Positions 24,718 to 33,760 of a DNA stretch of 64,000 bases are shown here, in pieces (positions within the stretch are counted from its first letter, which is position 1; every line of letters starts with the position of its first letter). Source of the stretch: Berkiella sp050247135 (lineage in GTDB: Bacteria; Pseudomonadota; Gammaproteobacteria; Berkiellales; Berkiellaceae); the NCBI GenBank assembly GCA_050247135.1, contig JBFWUT010000014.1:4515-68514 (forward strand). Direction: 5' to 3'. A program made the translations under genes and the position numbers. A model generated the notes under the pieces. The model was not told the origin of the DNA. It worked only from the letters and a program-made list of their open reading frames with translations, and did not search any database.

Positions 24718-25665
24718 ATGCCCTTAGTCATACTGTTGTTCGCCTTGTTTGCGAGCTTATTTACCCTAAGCAAAACGGCATTAGAATTTTCTGAGCCATT
24801 CTTTTTAATTGGTTCACGGATGACACTGGCAGGCGTGCTCTTACTGGCACATCAATATTTCTTTAACCGAGCAAATTTTAAAATTAAGCTAGAACATGTA
24901 TTACCCTTAGTCATGTTAGGCTTAGTGAGCATTTATATTACGAATATCGCTGAGATCTGGGGCATCCAATACATGAGCTCCGCCAAAGCCTGCTTAATAT
25001 ATAGTCTCTCACCTTTTATTGCTGCCTTATTTGCCTACTGGATGCTGCATGAAAGATTATCCTGGAAAAAGTGGCTAGGTTTATGTGTGGGTTTTGTTGG
25101 CTTAACCCCTATTTTATTTACTCATACTTCCTCAAGCGAACTTGCCAAAGATTTACTGTTTATTTCTTGGGCAGAAGTAGCTCTGATTGTCGCCGTCTTT
25201 GCCAGTGTTTACGGTTGGATCCTCTTAAAGAAAATCATTAATGAATACCGCTTTACCCCCATTATGGCTAATGGTGTAAGCATGCTAATTGGTGGCACCT
25301 TAGCTCTTGCGCACTCTTATCTGAGCGGCGAAAACTGGACCCCTATTCCGGTGATGGAAGGGAAATATGCGCCCTTTTTCGAGTGTGCTCTATGGATGAC
25401 GCTAATTTCAAACGTGGTTTGTTACAACCTCTATGGTTTCTTACTTAAGCGGTTTTCAGCCACCTTCATGTCATTGGCAGGCTTAATCACGCCGTTGTTT
25501 GCTTCCCTCTTTGGTTGGTATTTTTTAAATGAAGTTATTACTTGGCATTTCTTTGCTTCGATGATCTTGTTCTCTATCGGTTTGGCACTGTTTTACCAAG
25601 AGGAGCTCGCGAATAACCTTGCCAACAGTATCGACAATCCAAAATCCGTTGATGCTAGCTCCTAG
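24718..25665 (+). CDS. EamA/DMT-family transporter
   Basis: A 315-aa inner-membrane protein with about ten helices in two EamA repeats: N-terminal repeat to about residue 140, then the second from about 155 with the LxTPLFASLFGWYFLNEVITW signature. Such permeases export amino acids, nucleosides or other small metabolites; the substrate cannot be told from sequence. The ATG at 24718 is preceded by GGGGGGAG. A second EamA gene at 58859 is clearly different. The end overlaps the next gene by 14 bases. Confidence 0.85.
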   Translation: MPLVILLFALFASLFTLSKTALEFSEPFFLIGSRMTLAGVLLLAHQYFFNRANFKIKLEHVLPLVMLGLVSIYITNIAEIWGIQYMSSAKACLIYSLSPFIAALFAYWMLHERLSWKKWLGLCVGFVGLTPILFTHTSSSELAKDLLFISWAEVALIVAVFASVYGWILLKKIINEYRFTPIMANGVSMLIGGTLALAHSYLSGENWTPIPVMEGKYAPFFECALWMTLISNVVCYNLYGFLLKRFSATFMSLAGLITPLFASLFGWYFLNEVITWHFFASMILFSIGLALFYQEELANNLANSIDNPKSVDASS

Positions 25666-26503
25666 CAAAGCTGATTGCCATTGCCATACTGTATTTTCAG
25701 ATGGCACTCTTTCGCCAGAAGCATTGCTGCTTTTGGCGAAAGAAAAACAATTGACGGGATTAAGCATTACAGACCATGACACCACTGATGCTTATCCCAT
25801 CGCATTGCCTTTAGCCAAACAACTTGGCATTACTTTAGTTCCAGGTATTGAAATCTCAGCGCACTATCAAAACACCAGCATTCATGTGCTGGGCTATGCC
25901 TTTGATCTATCCAATCTTGCCCTGCAACGTTTTTGCCAACAACTGCAATCAGAACGCACTATTCGCAACAATAAAATCTTAGCAAAATTAGCCAATATTG
26001 ACTTGCCTATCACCATGGATGAGATCACCGAGCGTTTTCCTCTTGGTACTGTCGGTCGACCGCATATTGCAAAATTGATGGTTGAAAAGGGTTATGTCAA
26101 AAACATGCAAAAAGCCTTTGAACGGTTCTTGGGTGAAAAAAAGCGCTGCTATGTAGGAGACTTGACCGTCACGGTTCCCGAAGCAATTGATGTTATCCAT
26201 CAAGCCGGTGGGTTTGCAGTCCTTGCTCATCCGCACGGTTTACGAGCCAAGGTCTTAAACGCGCTTTGTGAAATGCCTTTTGATGGTATCGAAGTCTATT
26301 ACGGACAACTCTCGTTAAAGCAAGAAAGTCCCATCCTGTCTATCGCGGTTCGTAAAAATTGGCTGGTCACCGGAGGGTCTGATTTTCATGGCGATAAAAA
26401 ATCCTACCAAGGCTTAGGTTGCTCATTTACGCCACAGGAAACATTTGAGCAATTTGTTTTAAGAAGCCAATCACATGGGTTTGCTACCGTGCGTGCTGAT
26501 TGA
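25652..26503 (+). CDS. rnm: PHP-domain nuclease, RNase AM (YciV) type
   Basis: A PHP metallo-phosphoesterase: HCHTVFSDG near residue 10, SITDHDT, the conserved Glu in PGIEIS, LAHPH and the last motif GSDFHG. The RNase AM (Rnm/YciV) family trims 5' ends of 5S and 23S rRNA and removes nucleotides from 3'-5' pAp. From the ATG at 25652 it has 283 residues, the family size; an upstream TTG at 25619 is also in frame. It overlaps the end of the EamA gene, and its 3' end overlaps a convergent gene by 33 bases. Confidence 0.85.
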   Translation: MLAPSKADCHCHTVFSDGTLSPEALLLLAKEKQLTGLSITDHDTTDAYPIALPLAKQLGITLVPGIEISAHYQNTSIHVLGYAFDLSNLALQRFCQQLQSERTIRNNKILAKLANIDLPITMDEITERFPLGTVGRPHIAKLMVEKGYVKNMQKAFERFLGEKKRCYVGDLTVTVPEAIDVIHQAGGFAVLAHPHGLRAKVLNALCEMPFDGIEVYYGQLSLKQESPILSIAVRKNWLVTGGSDFHGDKKSYQGLGCSFTPQETFEQFVLRSQSHGFATVRAD

Positions 26504-27232
26504 TGCTGTTTCTAAATCGCTATAATGAATGATCATCAGCGCAGGATAAAATGAACTCAGCACCAAGGTTGTAATTCCTTTGATATAAGGGATATTCAGT
26601 TCTGCTAATAGCAGTGAAGCGAATGCTGCAATGATCCCAAATAAGACAATAATCAAAAGAGTATCCATCCAATATTGTTTAACCAGCTGAACACTTCTCT
26701 TCAAAGCAACCAAAACGTGTTGTTTAAAGATCACAATCAACACACCTGCCATAAAAAATAGGACAGCTAATGCTAACGACATTACCGCCGCTAACAAGAT
26801 AATGACATGCTGCATTGATAATAGGGTCATTACCCAGTGCAGCGGCAACAGCTTGCCAAAATAGAGTAAGCCGCTAAAAGCTAGCAACACTAACAATAAG
26901 GGTAACGTCACTATCGCATAAGCCAGATACGTGGGCAAAAAGCGTTTAAACCCTATTTTAAATGATCCCATAAAATCAAAAGGTATCGCTTGGTATCGCT
27001 GATAGAGCCCATTGATAATCACGCCAAAAAACAAAGCCGTGATGGCCATATCACTGAAGAGCAAAGCAAAAAACGGCATGGATATTTGATCTTGAAGAGG
27101 GAAAAAATACTCCAACAGTATTTGACAGAGCATCCACAACAACAAAAATGGCAACAAATCGACAAAAGTTTTCGCCCATAAGGTTGTTGCCCGTTGATAG
27201 GTGCTAAATAGAGAAGGAAAGGATGTTCTCAT
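26471..27232 (-). CDS. Multi-pass inner-membrane protein, unknown function
   Basis: About 253 residues with six hydrophobic segments, broadly like the YciC/UPF0259 class of membrane proteins. No catalytic motif is visible. The start at 27232 (MRTSFPSLF) is favoured by a GAGAG nine bases upstream; an in-frame ATG at 27259 lacks a ribosome-binding site. Its last 33 bases overlap the convergent rnm gene, so the two mRNAs are antisense there. Confidence 0.6.
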   Translation of the reverse strand: MRTSFPSLFSTYQRATTLWAKTFVDLLPFLLLWMLCQILLEYFFPLQDQISMPFFALLFSDMAITALFFGVIINGLYQRYQAIPFDFMGSFKIGFKRFLPTYLAYAIVTLPLLLVLLAFSGLLYFGKLLPLHWVMTLLSMQHVIILLAAVMSLALAVLFFMAGVLIVIFKQHVLVALKRSVQLVKQYWMDTLLIIVLFGIIAAFASLLLAELNIPYIKGITTLVLSSFYPALMIIHYSDLETASISTHGSKPM

Positions 27233-27304
27233 GTAATGGCTCTCTGGTTTTTTAGCCATTATACCATTTTGAAAGCTAACTTTATATTGAATAAAAAGCC
27301 AGTT

Positions 27305-27556
27305 TTATGCCGTCGTCAGCTTGAGTGCACTACTCACATGCCACGTTAAATGTTCTGCCGTTAATTCGTCTTCTAGGCTGTTATAAAGGGCTTCTAGGGT
27401 ATCTTGAAGCGTCCGCCAATGAGTGAATAAAGACGGATTATTAGCGAGCATTTGCATCATTTTTAACGTGTGATCTGCAATTTCTTGCGAAGATAAGTGC
27501 TGACTATTTTCGATCAGATGAGTAAAGCTCGAAATAAGATTATGAGACTCTGACAT
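27305..27556 (-). CDS. Small hypothetical protein
   Basis: An 83-residue acidic, mostly helical protein with no membrane segment, no Cys and no motif I recognise. It opens MSESHNLISSFTHLIENSQH and ends in a HVSSALKLTTA tail. It stands alone between a membrane-protein gene and glsA, with its own ATG. TGATTTCCCC just upstream on the other strand gives GGGGAAATC, a usable ribosome-binding site, which argues it is translated. The size resembles phasin-like or chaperone-like proteins, but nothing supports such a name. Confidence 0.55.
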   Translation of the reverse strand: MSESHNLISSFTHLIENSQHLSSQEIADHTLKMMQMLANNPSLFTHWRTLQDTLEALYNSLEDELTAEHLTWHVSSALKLTTA

Positions 27557-27661
27557 GATTTCCCCTACTAGGTTATTTCTTCAAGGGGGATATTGGCAAA
27601 TCTTGGCTAAATGATCATGTGAATTACGACAAGTTGTTGGTAACGGTCGATAAAGCGTTTC

Positions 27662-28621
27662 TCACTTTTTACGCATATAGCCCCAAGGCGTGGCAAAATG
27701 CCAATCAAGCTCATTGGAGACATGCGCTAAGATTTGCTGAGCACGAACACTGCCACCCTTTTCATTGAGCCTTGGACTACAAACGGCTACACCGCCCCGT
27801 CCTGTTGCTAAAGCGACAATAACACCTGAAACACCACTTTTTGCGGGCATCCCTGTTTTAACTAAATTCATTCCCGATTCATCATACATGCCACATGTCG
27901 CCATTATTGCAACAACCGTGTTGCAAGTTCGCTCTGAAATAACACGTGTGCCATCGGGTGCCAGTCCCCCGTTGGCCAATAACATCGGTAAATAGGCGCT
28001 AGCATTCACATCATTTTCATAGGAACACAAATAGAAATATGTTTCTAACGTTTCTTCAACCGAAAGTGCTAATTCGCGATTACTCTTCAACAAATAGGCA
28101 ATCGAACGATTTCGGTCGCCAGTTGCACGCTCTGAAGCAAACACTTTGCCATTGACGCTCAATGTTTTGCCAAATAATTTAGCGGCCCAATGATCTAACC
28201 ATTGCGCCCGCTGTTGCGTATTCCCGGGGATCCGACTACAAAGTGAAATAGCTCCCGCATTCACCATGGGATTGACTGGAGTGGGGCCATATCTATCGAC
28301 TTGTGAAACAGAAGAAAAAGACTGTCCCGATGGCTCAACATGGATCCATGAGAACATTTTTTCTTCGCCATATTCTTCCATTAATCCAATCAGTGAGATC
28401 AATTTTGCCACGCTCTGCAAAGTAAATAAGTGATGCATGTGATCGCCACTGGAAAGCAATGTGCCATCCACTAATCGGATTGCCGCCGATACTTGATCAG
28501 GATCGACATTGGCTAATTCTGGAATGTAATTGGCAGGGACACCCTCGGTATTTAACCGAGCCAAAGACATCGCATCATCGAGTGTCTTTTGAATGTATTC
28601 AAGAAATTCTGCTCGCTCCAT
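27662..28621 (-). CDS. glsA: Glutaminase
   Basis: Hydrolyses glutamine to glutamate and ammonia. The 319-aa protein belongs to the serine-dependent beta-lactamase-like glutaminase family, with the Ser-x-x-Lys pair at S70/K73 (LQSVAKL), NPMVNAGAI, and the C-terminal GKSG-like VSGVIVALATGRGGVAV. In acid-stressed bacteria such enzymes raise internal pH, which would suit a host-associated life, but that is inference. It is the sole gene of its transcript; the upstream 130 bases hold only a short region with CTATAT-type sequence. Confidence 0.92.
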   Translation of the reverse strand: MERAEFLEYIQKTLDDAMSLARLNTEGVPANYIPELANVDPDQVSAAIRLVDGTLLSSGDHMHHLFTLQSVAKLISLIGLMEEYGEEKMFSWIHVEPSGQSFSSVSQVDRYGPTPVNPMVNAGAISLCSRIPGNTQQRAQWLDHWAAKLFGKTLSVNGKVFASERATGDRNRSIAYLLKSNRELALSVEETLETYFYLCSYENDVNASAYLPMLLANGGLAPDGTRVISERTCNTVVAIMATCGMYDESGMNLVKTGMPAKSGVSGVIVALATGRGGVAVCSPRLNEKGGSVRAQQILAHVSNELDWHFATPWGYMRKK

Positions 28622-28749
28622 GGTAATGGAACACCTTTTAGGTCATTAATTCCTATAAAGGTTAGTCTATATCTATAGGTAACACCTAATAGCACTGGAT
28701 GCTTATCCTGCATGTTGGAAAAGAGTGAAACGAATTTCAAGTAAGACGT

Positions 28750-28785
28750 GATCCCTGAATATTGTAAAACAAAATTTCTGGGATC
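28750..28785. repeat. Imperfect inverted repeat between ung and glsA
   Basis: GATCCC-T-GAA on the left pairs with TTC-T-GGGATC on the right (6+3 pairs around one mismatch); an inner ATATTGT/ACAAAAT stem continues with one mismatch. It sits just downstream of ung (minus strand) and could act as a terminator for it. Confidence 0.4.
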
Positions 28786-28795
28786 CCGGGTTTTA

Positions 28796-29503
28796 TTATT
28801 CCGTTATGACTAACTCTGCTTTTTTCGGCAACGACCAATCGATTGGTGTTTGTCCAGTTTTAACGAGAAAGTCATTGATTTTAGAAAAAGGGCGGCTACC
28901 GAAAAAGCCCCGATAAGACGATAGTGGCGAAGGGTGAACAGACTTAATCACGAAATGTTTTCGCTCATCAATCACTTGCCCTTTGCGTTGCGCATAGCTT
29001 CCCCACAGTACAAACACAATTGGACGTTCTCCGGCATTTAACACCTTTATCACTTGATCAGTAAAGGTTTCCCAACCCTTACCTTGGTGAGAAGCCGCTT
29101 TGGCTTGTTCAACTGTCAACACCGCATTGAGTAATAAAACGCCTTGTTTTGCCCAAGGGATCAAGCAACCATGATCAGGGATAGGCAATTTCAGATCCGT
29201 ATTCAATTCTTGGTAAATATTCACAAGCGATGGAGGAACAGCCACATTCGGCTTTACTGAAAAACACAAACCATGCGCTTGCCCATGGCCATGATAGGGA
29301 TCTTGTCCCAAAATCACCACCTTCACTTTATCAAGCGGGGTATAGTTAAAAGCATTGAACACTTCTTTGCTCGGCGGAAAAATGATTTTTTTGGCGTCTT
29401 TTTCTTTGCGCAAAAAGCCTCTGAGAGATTGCATGTAAGGCTCTTGAAATTCCTTTTCTAAAGCATGGTGCCAAGAAGCTTCTATGCAAGGTGAGTTAGT
29501 CAT
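28796..29503 (-). CDS. ung: Uracil-DNA glycosylase, family 1
   Basis: Removes uracil from DNA. The catalytic water-activating loop reads GQDPYHGHGQAHGLCFS (D68), followed by GCLIPWAKQGVLLLNAVLTVE and the HPSPLSSYRG leucine loop. From the ATG at 29503 it has about 235 residues, the usual size; a longer in-frame reading from 29539 would add a hydrophobic extension unlike the family. The promoter may be TATAAT on the minus strand near 29535. Confidence 0.94.
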   Translation of the reverse strand: MTNSPCIEASWHHALEKEFQEPYMQSLRGFLRKEKDAKKIIFPPSKEVFNAFNYTPLDKVKVVILGQDPYHGHGQAHGLCFSVKPNVAVPPSLVNIYQELNTDLKLPIPDHGCLIPWAKQGVLLLNAVLTVEQAKAASHQGKGWETFTDQVIKVLNAGERPIVFVLWGSYAQRKGQVIDERKHFVIKSVHPSPLSSYRGFFGSRPFSKINDFLVKTGQTPIDWSLPKKAELVITE

Positions 29504-29601
29504 AAAAAAAACGCCCATCCAATAAAAGACGAGCGCCATTATACCCGCAGCACTTCAAGATGCGAAGCATCGCAGCGATAATTCTTTGTTTAGCACTACT
29601 C

Positions 29602-30837
29602 TTATCTGCGCATTCGCAGAGTGCTTATAGGGCTAACTACCGGTTTGACAGGCATATTATTCTGATGACGCAAGGCCTCAAAAGAGGGCAATAAGACTGA
29701 CGATTTTGTCAACTCAGGCTTATTTTTAACCAGATGCCGTGCAAAACGTCTCACACCAATTTTGCCAGCTTCATCTAATTCTTCCTGCTCTTTTGCACTA
29801 GCATTAAAATTAAGTGGATTGTGATTCACCGTCAACGCTACTGTGCGCTCTTTCTGATTAGCTGGTAAGCAGAGTGGATCTTTAGAGAACAACAATACAA
29901 TCAACCCTCGTAAATAATGCCAAAATGAAGCAAGCGTATTTTCATTCGGCTGGCTTCGACCATAATTATTGATAATGATAAAACCGAGTTGTTCGTGTAA
30001 TGGCACCGAAGGGGAACTTCCCACACCCCATGGATAATTATTAGCTAAACCACCATCGGTATAAGCCTCAAGTTCGCCTTTCTCATTTTTTACCCAATGA
30101 GGTGGGAAAACAAAAGGGATGCTGCATGCTAAACCTACTGCTTTTGCCACTTTTTCATGCGGTGTTTTAAGATAAGAGAATATAGCTGCTCTTTGCTTGG
30201 AAACATTGGCGGTAATGACTCGGAATTCTTTACGATAACCCGCTTTGTACAGCTCAAGAAAAGTCGGATCCTCTAAACCAGTTTCATCTCTGATCATTTT
30301 TTTAAAATAGTTAGGCATGGTTTCGCCTTGGCACCATCCCCAATGCGTAAAAAAATTAACGAAGGAATACCAATTCCAATCCTGAAAGGTATCGGTGGGC
30401 ATGTCATTTAAAACTTTACCCATGCGATTAGCTGGCATACCAATCGCAATGCCTAATCCAACAATAGCACCTACCGACGAAGCACAAACTACTTTCAACT
30501 TTTTAAGATCTAAACCAAATTCCGTTGCTTCATTAATGGCACTTGGCAAAGCGCGGCCAGCCCCTCCGCCTCCAGCAATAAAAACTTCCGTGACATCTTT
30601 TAACAGTGAGCGAAGCTGCCCCGTAGGCTTTGGCAACGCACTTTTTTTGCACTCATCTTGATATTCCCACTCGTGACTTAAATACCGCTTTTCTTGCTCA
30701 GATAGTGCATAACGATGCGGATCATTTGCTTGGGCTTTTGCTATCAATATTTGTGCAGATTCGTTGAGACTGGGATCTATGGGATACTGTTTGGCGCGAG
30801 CAATGAGTAATGGTATGGGGGTTACATTATTTGCCAT
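29602..30837 (-). CDS. Patatin-like phospholipase with atypical nucleophile elbow
   Basis: A 411-aa patatin-domain protein with about 85 N-terminal residues before the domain. The oxyanion loop GGGGAG is at residues 89-94. The nucleophile elbow reads ASSVG (119-123), so Ser121 is conserved but the usual first Gly is Ala. The second catalytic residue is Asp261 in DGGLANNYPWG. No signal peptide or membrane helix is seen, so it is cytosolic or exported by a specialised secretion system. Related proteins in Legionella and Pseudomonas are secreted into hosts, so an effector role is possible, but no secretion signal can be recognised. Confidence 0.8.
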   Translation of the reverse strand: MANNVTPIPLLIARAKQYPIDPSLNESAQILIAKAQANDPHRYALSEQEKRYLSHEWEYQDECKKSALPKPTGQLRSLLKDVTEVFIAGGGGAGRALPSAINEATEFGLDLKKLKVVCASSVGAIVGLGIAIGMPANRMGKVLNDMPTDTFQDWNWYSFVNFFTHWGWCQGETMPNYFKKMIRDETGLEDPTFLELYKAGYRKEFRVITANVSKQRAAIFSYLKTPHEKVAKAVGLACSIPFVFPPHWVKNEKGELEAYTDGGLANNYPWGVGSSPSVPLHEQLGFIIINNYGRSQPNENTLASFWHYLRGLIVLLFSKDPLCLPANQKERTVALTVNHNPLNFNASAKEQEELDEAGKIGVRRFARHLVKNKPELTKSSVLLPSFEALRHQNNMPVKPVVSPISTLRMRR

Positions 30838-30966
30838 GAAAACCTCTCTATTTTCTTGACAACCTTACTGCAAGTTGCATGATGATAAATCACCGAACAA
30901 ACTGGCGATGTCCCTACATTAAGTATAATCTCTCTTCTACAAAGAGATAGCAGTAAAGGATGATTA

Positions 30967-31653
30967 ATGAAAATTTTGCCCCCACGGTCTGTCAATGAGT
31001 TAATGGATCGCGCTGTCGCTTTAGCTGGCAAAACACTGCATGACCTTTCAGTTGAGTGGAACCAGACTTTGCCAGATTCACTCATCCGTGCCAAGGGGTG
31101 GATTGGTCAATTACTCGAAAAAGCTTTGGGAGCACAAGCCGGTAATTTAGATCAACCTGATTTTATTAATTTAGGAATTGAACTTAAAACTTTACCGGTC
31201 AGCTCTACTGGTCAACCTGCTGAATCAACTTTTGTGTGCACAGCAGCTATTCCGAGTACTGAAAAAGATTGGTTAGGATCTCGCGTATGGCGCAAACTCT
31301 CACAGGTATTGTGGATCCCGATCGAAGTGCATCCTGCCACTCCTTTAGCCTTGCGCAAAGTGGGTATGCCCATTCTTTGGTCGCCTTGTGAAGCTATCGC
31401 AAAAGTTCTCCAACAAGATTGGGAAGAACTCACAGAAATGATGGCACTAGGCTATTTTGAAGAACTTGCGGCACATAAAGGGCAATATCTACAAATCCGC
31501 CCTAAAGCCGCCAATTCTAAAACCTTGATCAAGGTTGTCTCTCATACAGGAGAGACACTCTCTATTGTGCCTAAAGGATTTTATCTACGGGCAGAGTTAA
31601 CGAAACGTATTATCCGCGACCATTACGTTCTTGCGCACTCTGGCGCTCTTTAA
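30967..31653 (+). CDS. mutH: DNA mismatch repair endonuclease MutH
   Basis: Nicks the unmethylated strand at hemimethylated GATC after MutS/MutL activation. The 228-aa protein has E51 in IGQLLEKALG and the D65...E72-x-K74 triad (PDFINLGIELKT), the type II endonuclease core in normal spacing. The gene implies a Dam methylase in the genome. The ATG at 30967 is preceded by AAAGGA. Its last 57 bases overlap the convergent MFS gene. Confidence 0.93.
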   Translation: MKILPPRSVNELMDRAVALAGKTLHDLSVEWNQTLPDSLIRAKGWIGQLLEKALGAQAGNLDQPDFINLGIELKTLPVSSTGQPAESTFVCTAAIPSTEKDWLGSRVWRKLSQVLWIPIEVHPATPLALRKVGMPILWSPCEAIAKVLQQDWEELTEMMALGYFEELAAHKGQYLQIRPKAANSKTLIKVVSHTGETLSIVPKGFYLRAELTKRIIRDHYVLAHSGAL

Positions 31654-32892
31654 GAGCCCCCCTACAATAACTATCATGCTAATGGCACACATGAGCATTA
31701 AATAGTAGGCTACTGCATTCACACCACCAGCATTTTCAATTAACCACATGCTGATAATCGGCGCCACTCCACCAAATGCCACGGCGGTAAAGTTCCAACA
31801 AAATGCCACACTGGTGGCTCGGATGTTAGTTGGGAATGAGCCTGCAACGAGCGGATTTAAAGTGCCTTCTGTGAGACCAATCAGAGCGCCTAACAATAGC
31901 GACATCCTCAATATCAATGAAGGATCGCCGGCTTTAAGGGCATTGATAAATGGCAACGCAGAACAGAAGATCCCAAGGGTACCCAATAAAATGAGCAATC
32001 GCTTATCCATTTTATCTGATAAATAACCAAAGATAACAGTTGCTATGGTATAACTCAGCACCGTCATCAGAATAAACTTACCTGCATCAGAGCTTGAAAA
32101 GTTTAAAAAGTCCATCATCATGGTTTTTCCGTAAATAAAAACCACAAAGAAAGATACTTGTGTTGTTAAGAAAATGGCAAATAAACTCAATAAGATCGAT
32201 TTATAGTTACGAAACATCTCTTTTAATGGATTGGCTACCAAATGATTGGCTTTCTTAGCAAGCATAAAATCTTCAGTTTCCAGTAGAGTTTTTCTCATGT
32301 AAAACGCTACCATACTTCCTGCAACACTAATGAAAAAAGGCAAACGCCAAGCATAGGCATAAACCGTTTCTTGCGAAACAAATGACTCCACCAAAAGGAT
32401 GGTGCAAGAACTCAACACCAAGCCAAGACCCACACCTGTTAATGCTATTGACCCAAAAAAACCACGTTTATTCTCTGGCACAGATTCAAATAGATAAACA
32501 CAGGAAGCACCAAACTCTCCACCTAACGCAACACCTTGCATTATCCGCAACAATATCAACAAAACGGGGGCAGCTATCCCAATTTGCGCATAGGTGGGTA
32601 AGCAACCGATACACATCGTTGGAATAGACATCATTAACATGGTAATCATCAAAGTTTGCTTACGGCTGTATTTATCTCCCATGTAACCAAAAATGATGCC
32701 ACCAATCGGGCGCGCAGCAAGACCTATCGCAAACGTTGAAAAAGTTAGCAACATTGCTACAAAGTGATCTTCTAAGGGGAAAAATAATTTACTGATCACC
32801 GTCGCGAAGTAGGCATAAAGCGTATATTCATACCACTCTAGAATATTGCCAATAGAGGACGACAGGATGGATTTGGTAATATTTTGAGCCAT
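31597..32892 (-). CDS. MFS transporter, metabolite:H+ symporter (ProP-like) family
   Basis: A 431-aa, twelve-helix carrier. The N-terminus NILEWYEYTLYAYFATVISKLFFP, and GYMGDKYSRKQTL (between helices 2 and 3) with ARPIGG, are marks of the MHS family (proline, betaine, citrate, ketoglutarate). Such genes are common in Legionella, Coxiella and Rickettsia. It is on the minus strand and ends 57 bases inside mutH. Substrate is unknown. Confidence 0.87.
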   Translation of the reverse strand: MAQNITKSILSSSIGNILEWYEYTLYAYFATVISKLFFPLEDHFVAMLLTFSTFAIGLAARPIGGIIFGYMGDKYSRKQTLMITMLMMSIPTMCIGCLPTYAQIGIAAPVLLILLRIMQGVALGGEFGASCVYLFESVPENKRGFFGSIALTGVGLGLVLSSCTILLVESFVSQETVYAYAWRLPFFISVAGSMVAFYMRKTLLETEDFMLAKKANHLVANPLKEMFRNYKSILLSLFAIFLTTQVSFFVVFIYGKTMMMDFLNFSSSDAGKFILMTVLSYTIATVIFGYLSDKMDKRLLILLGTLGIFCSALPFINALKAGDPSLILRMSLLLGALIGLTEGTLNPLVAGSFPTNIRATSVAFCWNFTAVAFGGVAPIISMWLIENAGGVNAVAYYLMLMCAISMIVIVGGLLKSARVRKNVMVADNTFR

Positions 32893-32926
32893 AGGATGAC
32901 CTAAGGTAACTTTATTTTATCTTAGT

Positions 32927-33760
32927 CTAGCTGACTTTGACCCTAAAGTAATCGCGGTTATCGTAAAAAGTGGCATCCCTATTGTCCACATGCCAGTTAG
33001 GCCAACCCAACAGCGGAAAAGGATGCAAGGACTTGGGCTCGCTTGGGAAATTCTCACTTAATATCCACGTTGATAATTTTTCATCAACTAACGCTAAGCG
33101 TGCGTTGATAGGCAAAGTAAAAAAATCTGAATTTACTGGTAAAAAAACCGCTTTGCCTGTCATGCCGATATAAGGTCTAATTGCTTTTTCTAATAACCCA
33201 TGTCCAAATAGTAATGGCCATGCATGCGATGTTAAATGCTGTGTTTCAAAAAAGAATTTTTTCCATGAAAAGGCCTTAATATCCTCAAATAGTTCCGGCC
33301 TGTCACTGCACAACACGACTGCGCACTCATCAAAATGAGCTAGCAAGTTCTGTCTTTTTGAACGAACCTTAAGTGAGGGTTTGTTGACATTTTCTTCATA
33401 ACTTTTTTGAATAATCGCCCACTTGGTCTTGGGATATAAAATCCAAGTCACATTGTTAAAAAAATCATGCCAATTCTGCAAACGAGTGGAAATCAAGCTT
33501 TGATGATAAACATCTTGCTCATAGCGCGTATCAGCTGTTTGCGGTGCGAATAACACATGATATTGATCATGTAATTGACTAGACAATGCTTTTTGCCTAA
33601 ACCAGGCATTGTAGTCCTCTATCACAGGCCAATCGCGCTGAAACTGCATCTCATAGGGTTGCCAGAATGGCACCAGACTTTCAAAACCTAAAAAGTCTTT
33701 ATAAAAGGATGGATTCCAAATATCTTTTTTGTCGATTGGCGCGTTGTACGTTGGGATCAT
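32927..33760 (-). CDS. DUF3025-family protein
   Basis: A protein of about 277 residues from the ATG at 33760 (MIPTYNAPIDKKDIWN). It resembles the DUF3025 family, including the NLLAHFDECAVVL block (near residue 137) and the ending FPLLGWPNWHVDNRDATFYDN. Its function is unknown. It overlaps the end of the upstream gene by about 62 bases; a longer in-frame start (33823) would overlap even more. It is downstream of the GGCT-like gene, possibly the same transcript. Confidence 0.72.
   Translation of the reverse strand: MIPTYNAPIDKKDIWNPSFYKDFLGFESLVPFWQPYEMQFQRDWPVIEDYNAWFRQKALSSQLHDQYHVLFAPQTADTRYEQDVYHQSLISTRLQNWHDFFNNVTWILYPKTKWAIIQKSYEENVNKPSLKVRSKRQNLLAHFDECAVVLCSDRPELFEDIKAFSWKKFFFETQHLTSHAWPLLFGHGLLEKAIRPYIGMTGKAVFLPVNSDFFTLPINARLALVDEKLSTWILSENFPSEPKSLHPFPLLGWPNWHVDNRDATFYDNRDYFRVKVS

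Noticed and set aside
30838..30966. A TTGACA box before the patatin/mutH divergent pair as a firm promoter
   Set aside because: TTGACA at this spot has no good -10 at the proper distance, and TATAAT on the mutH side has no good -35, so neither is listed as a feature.
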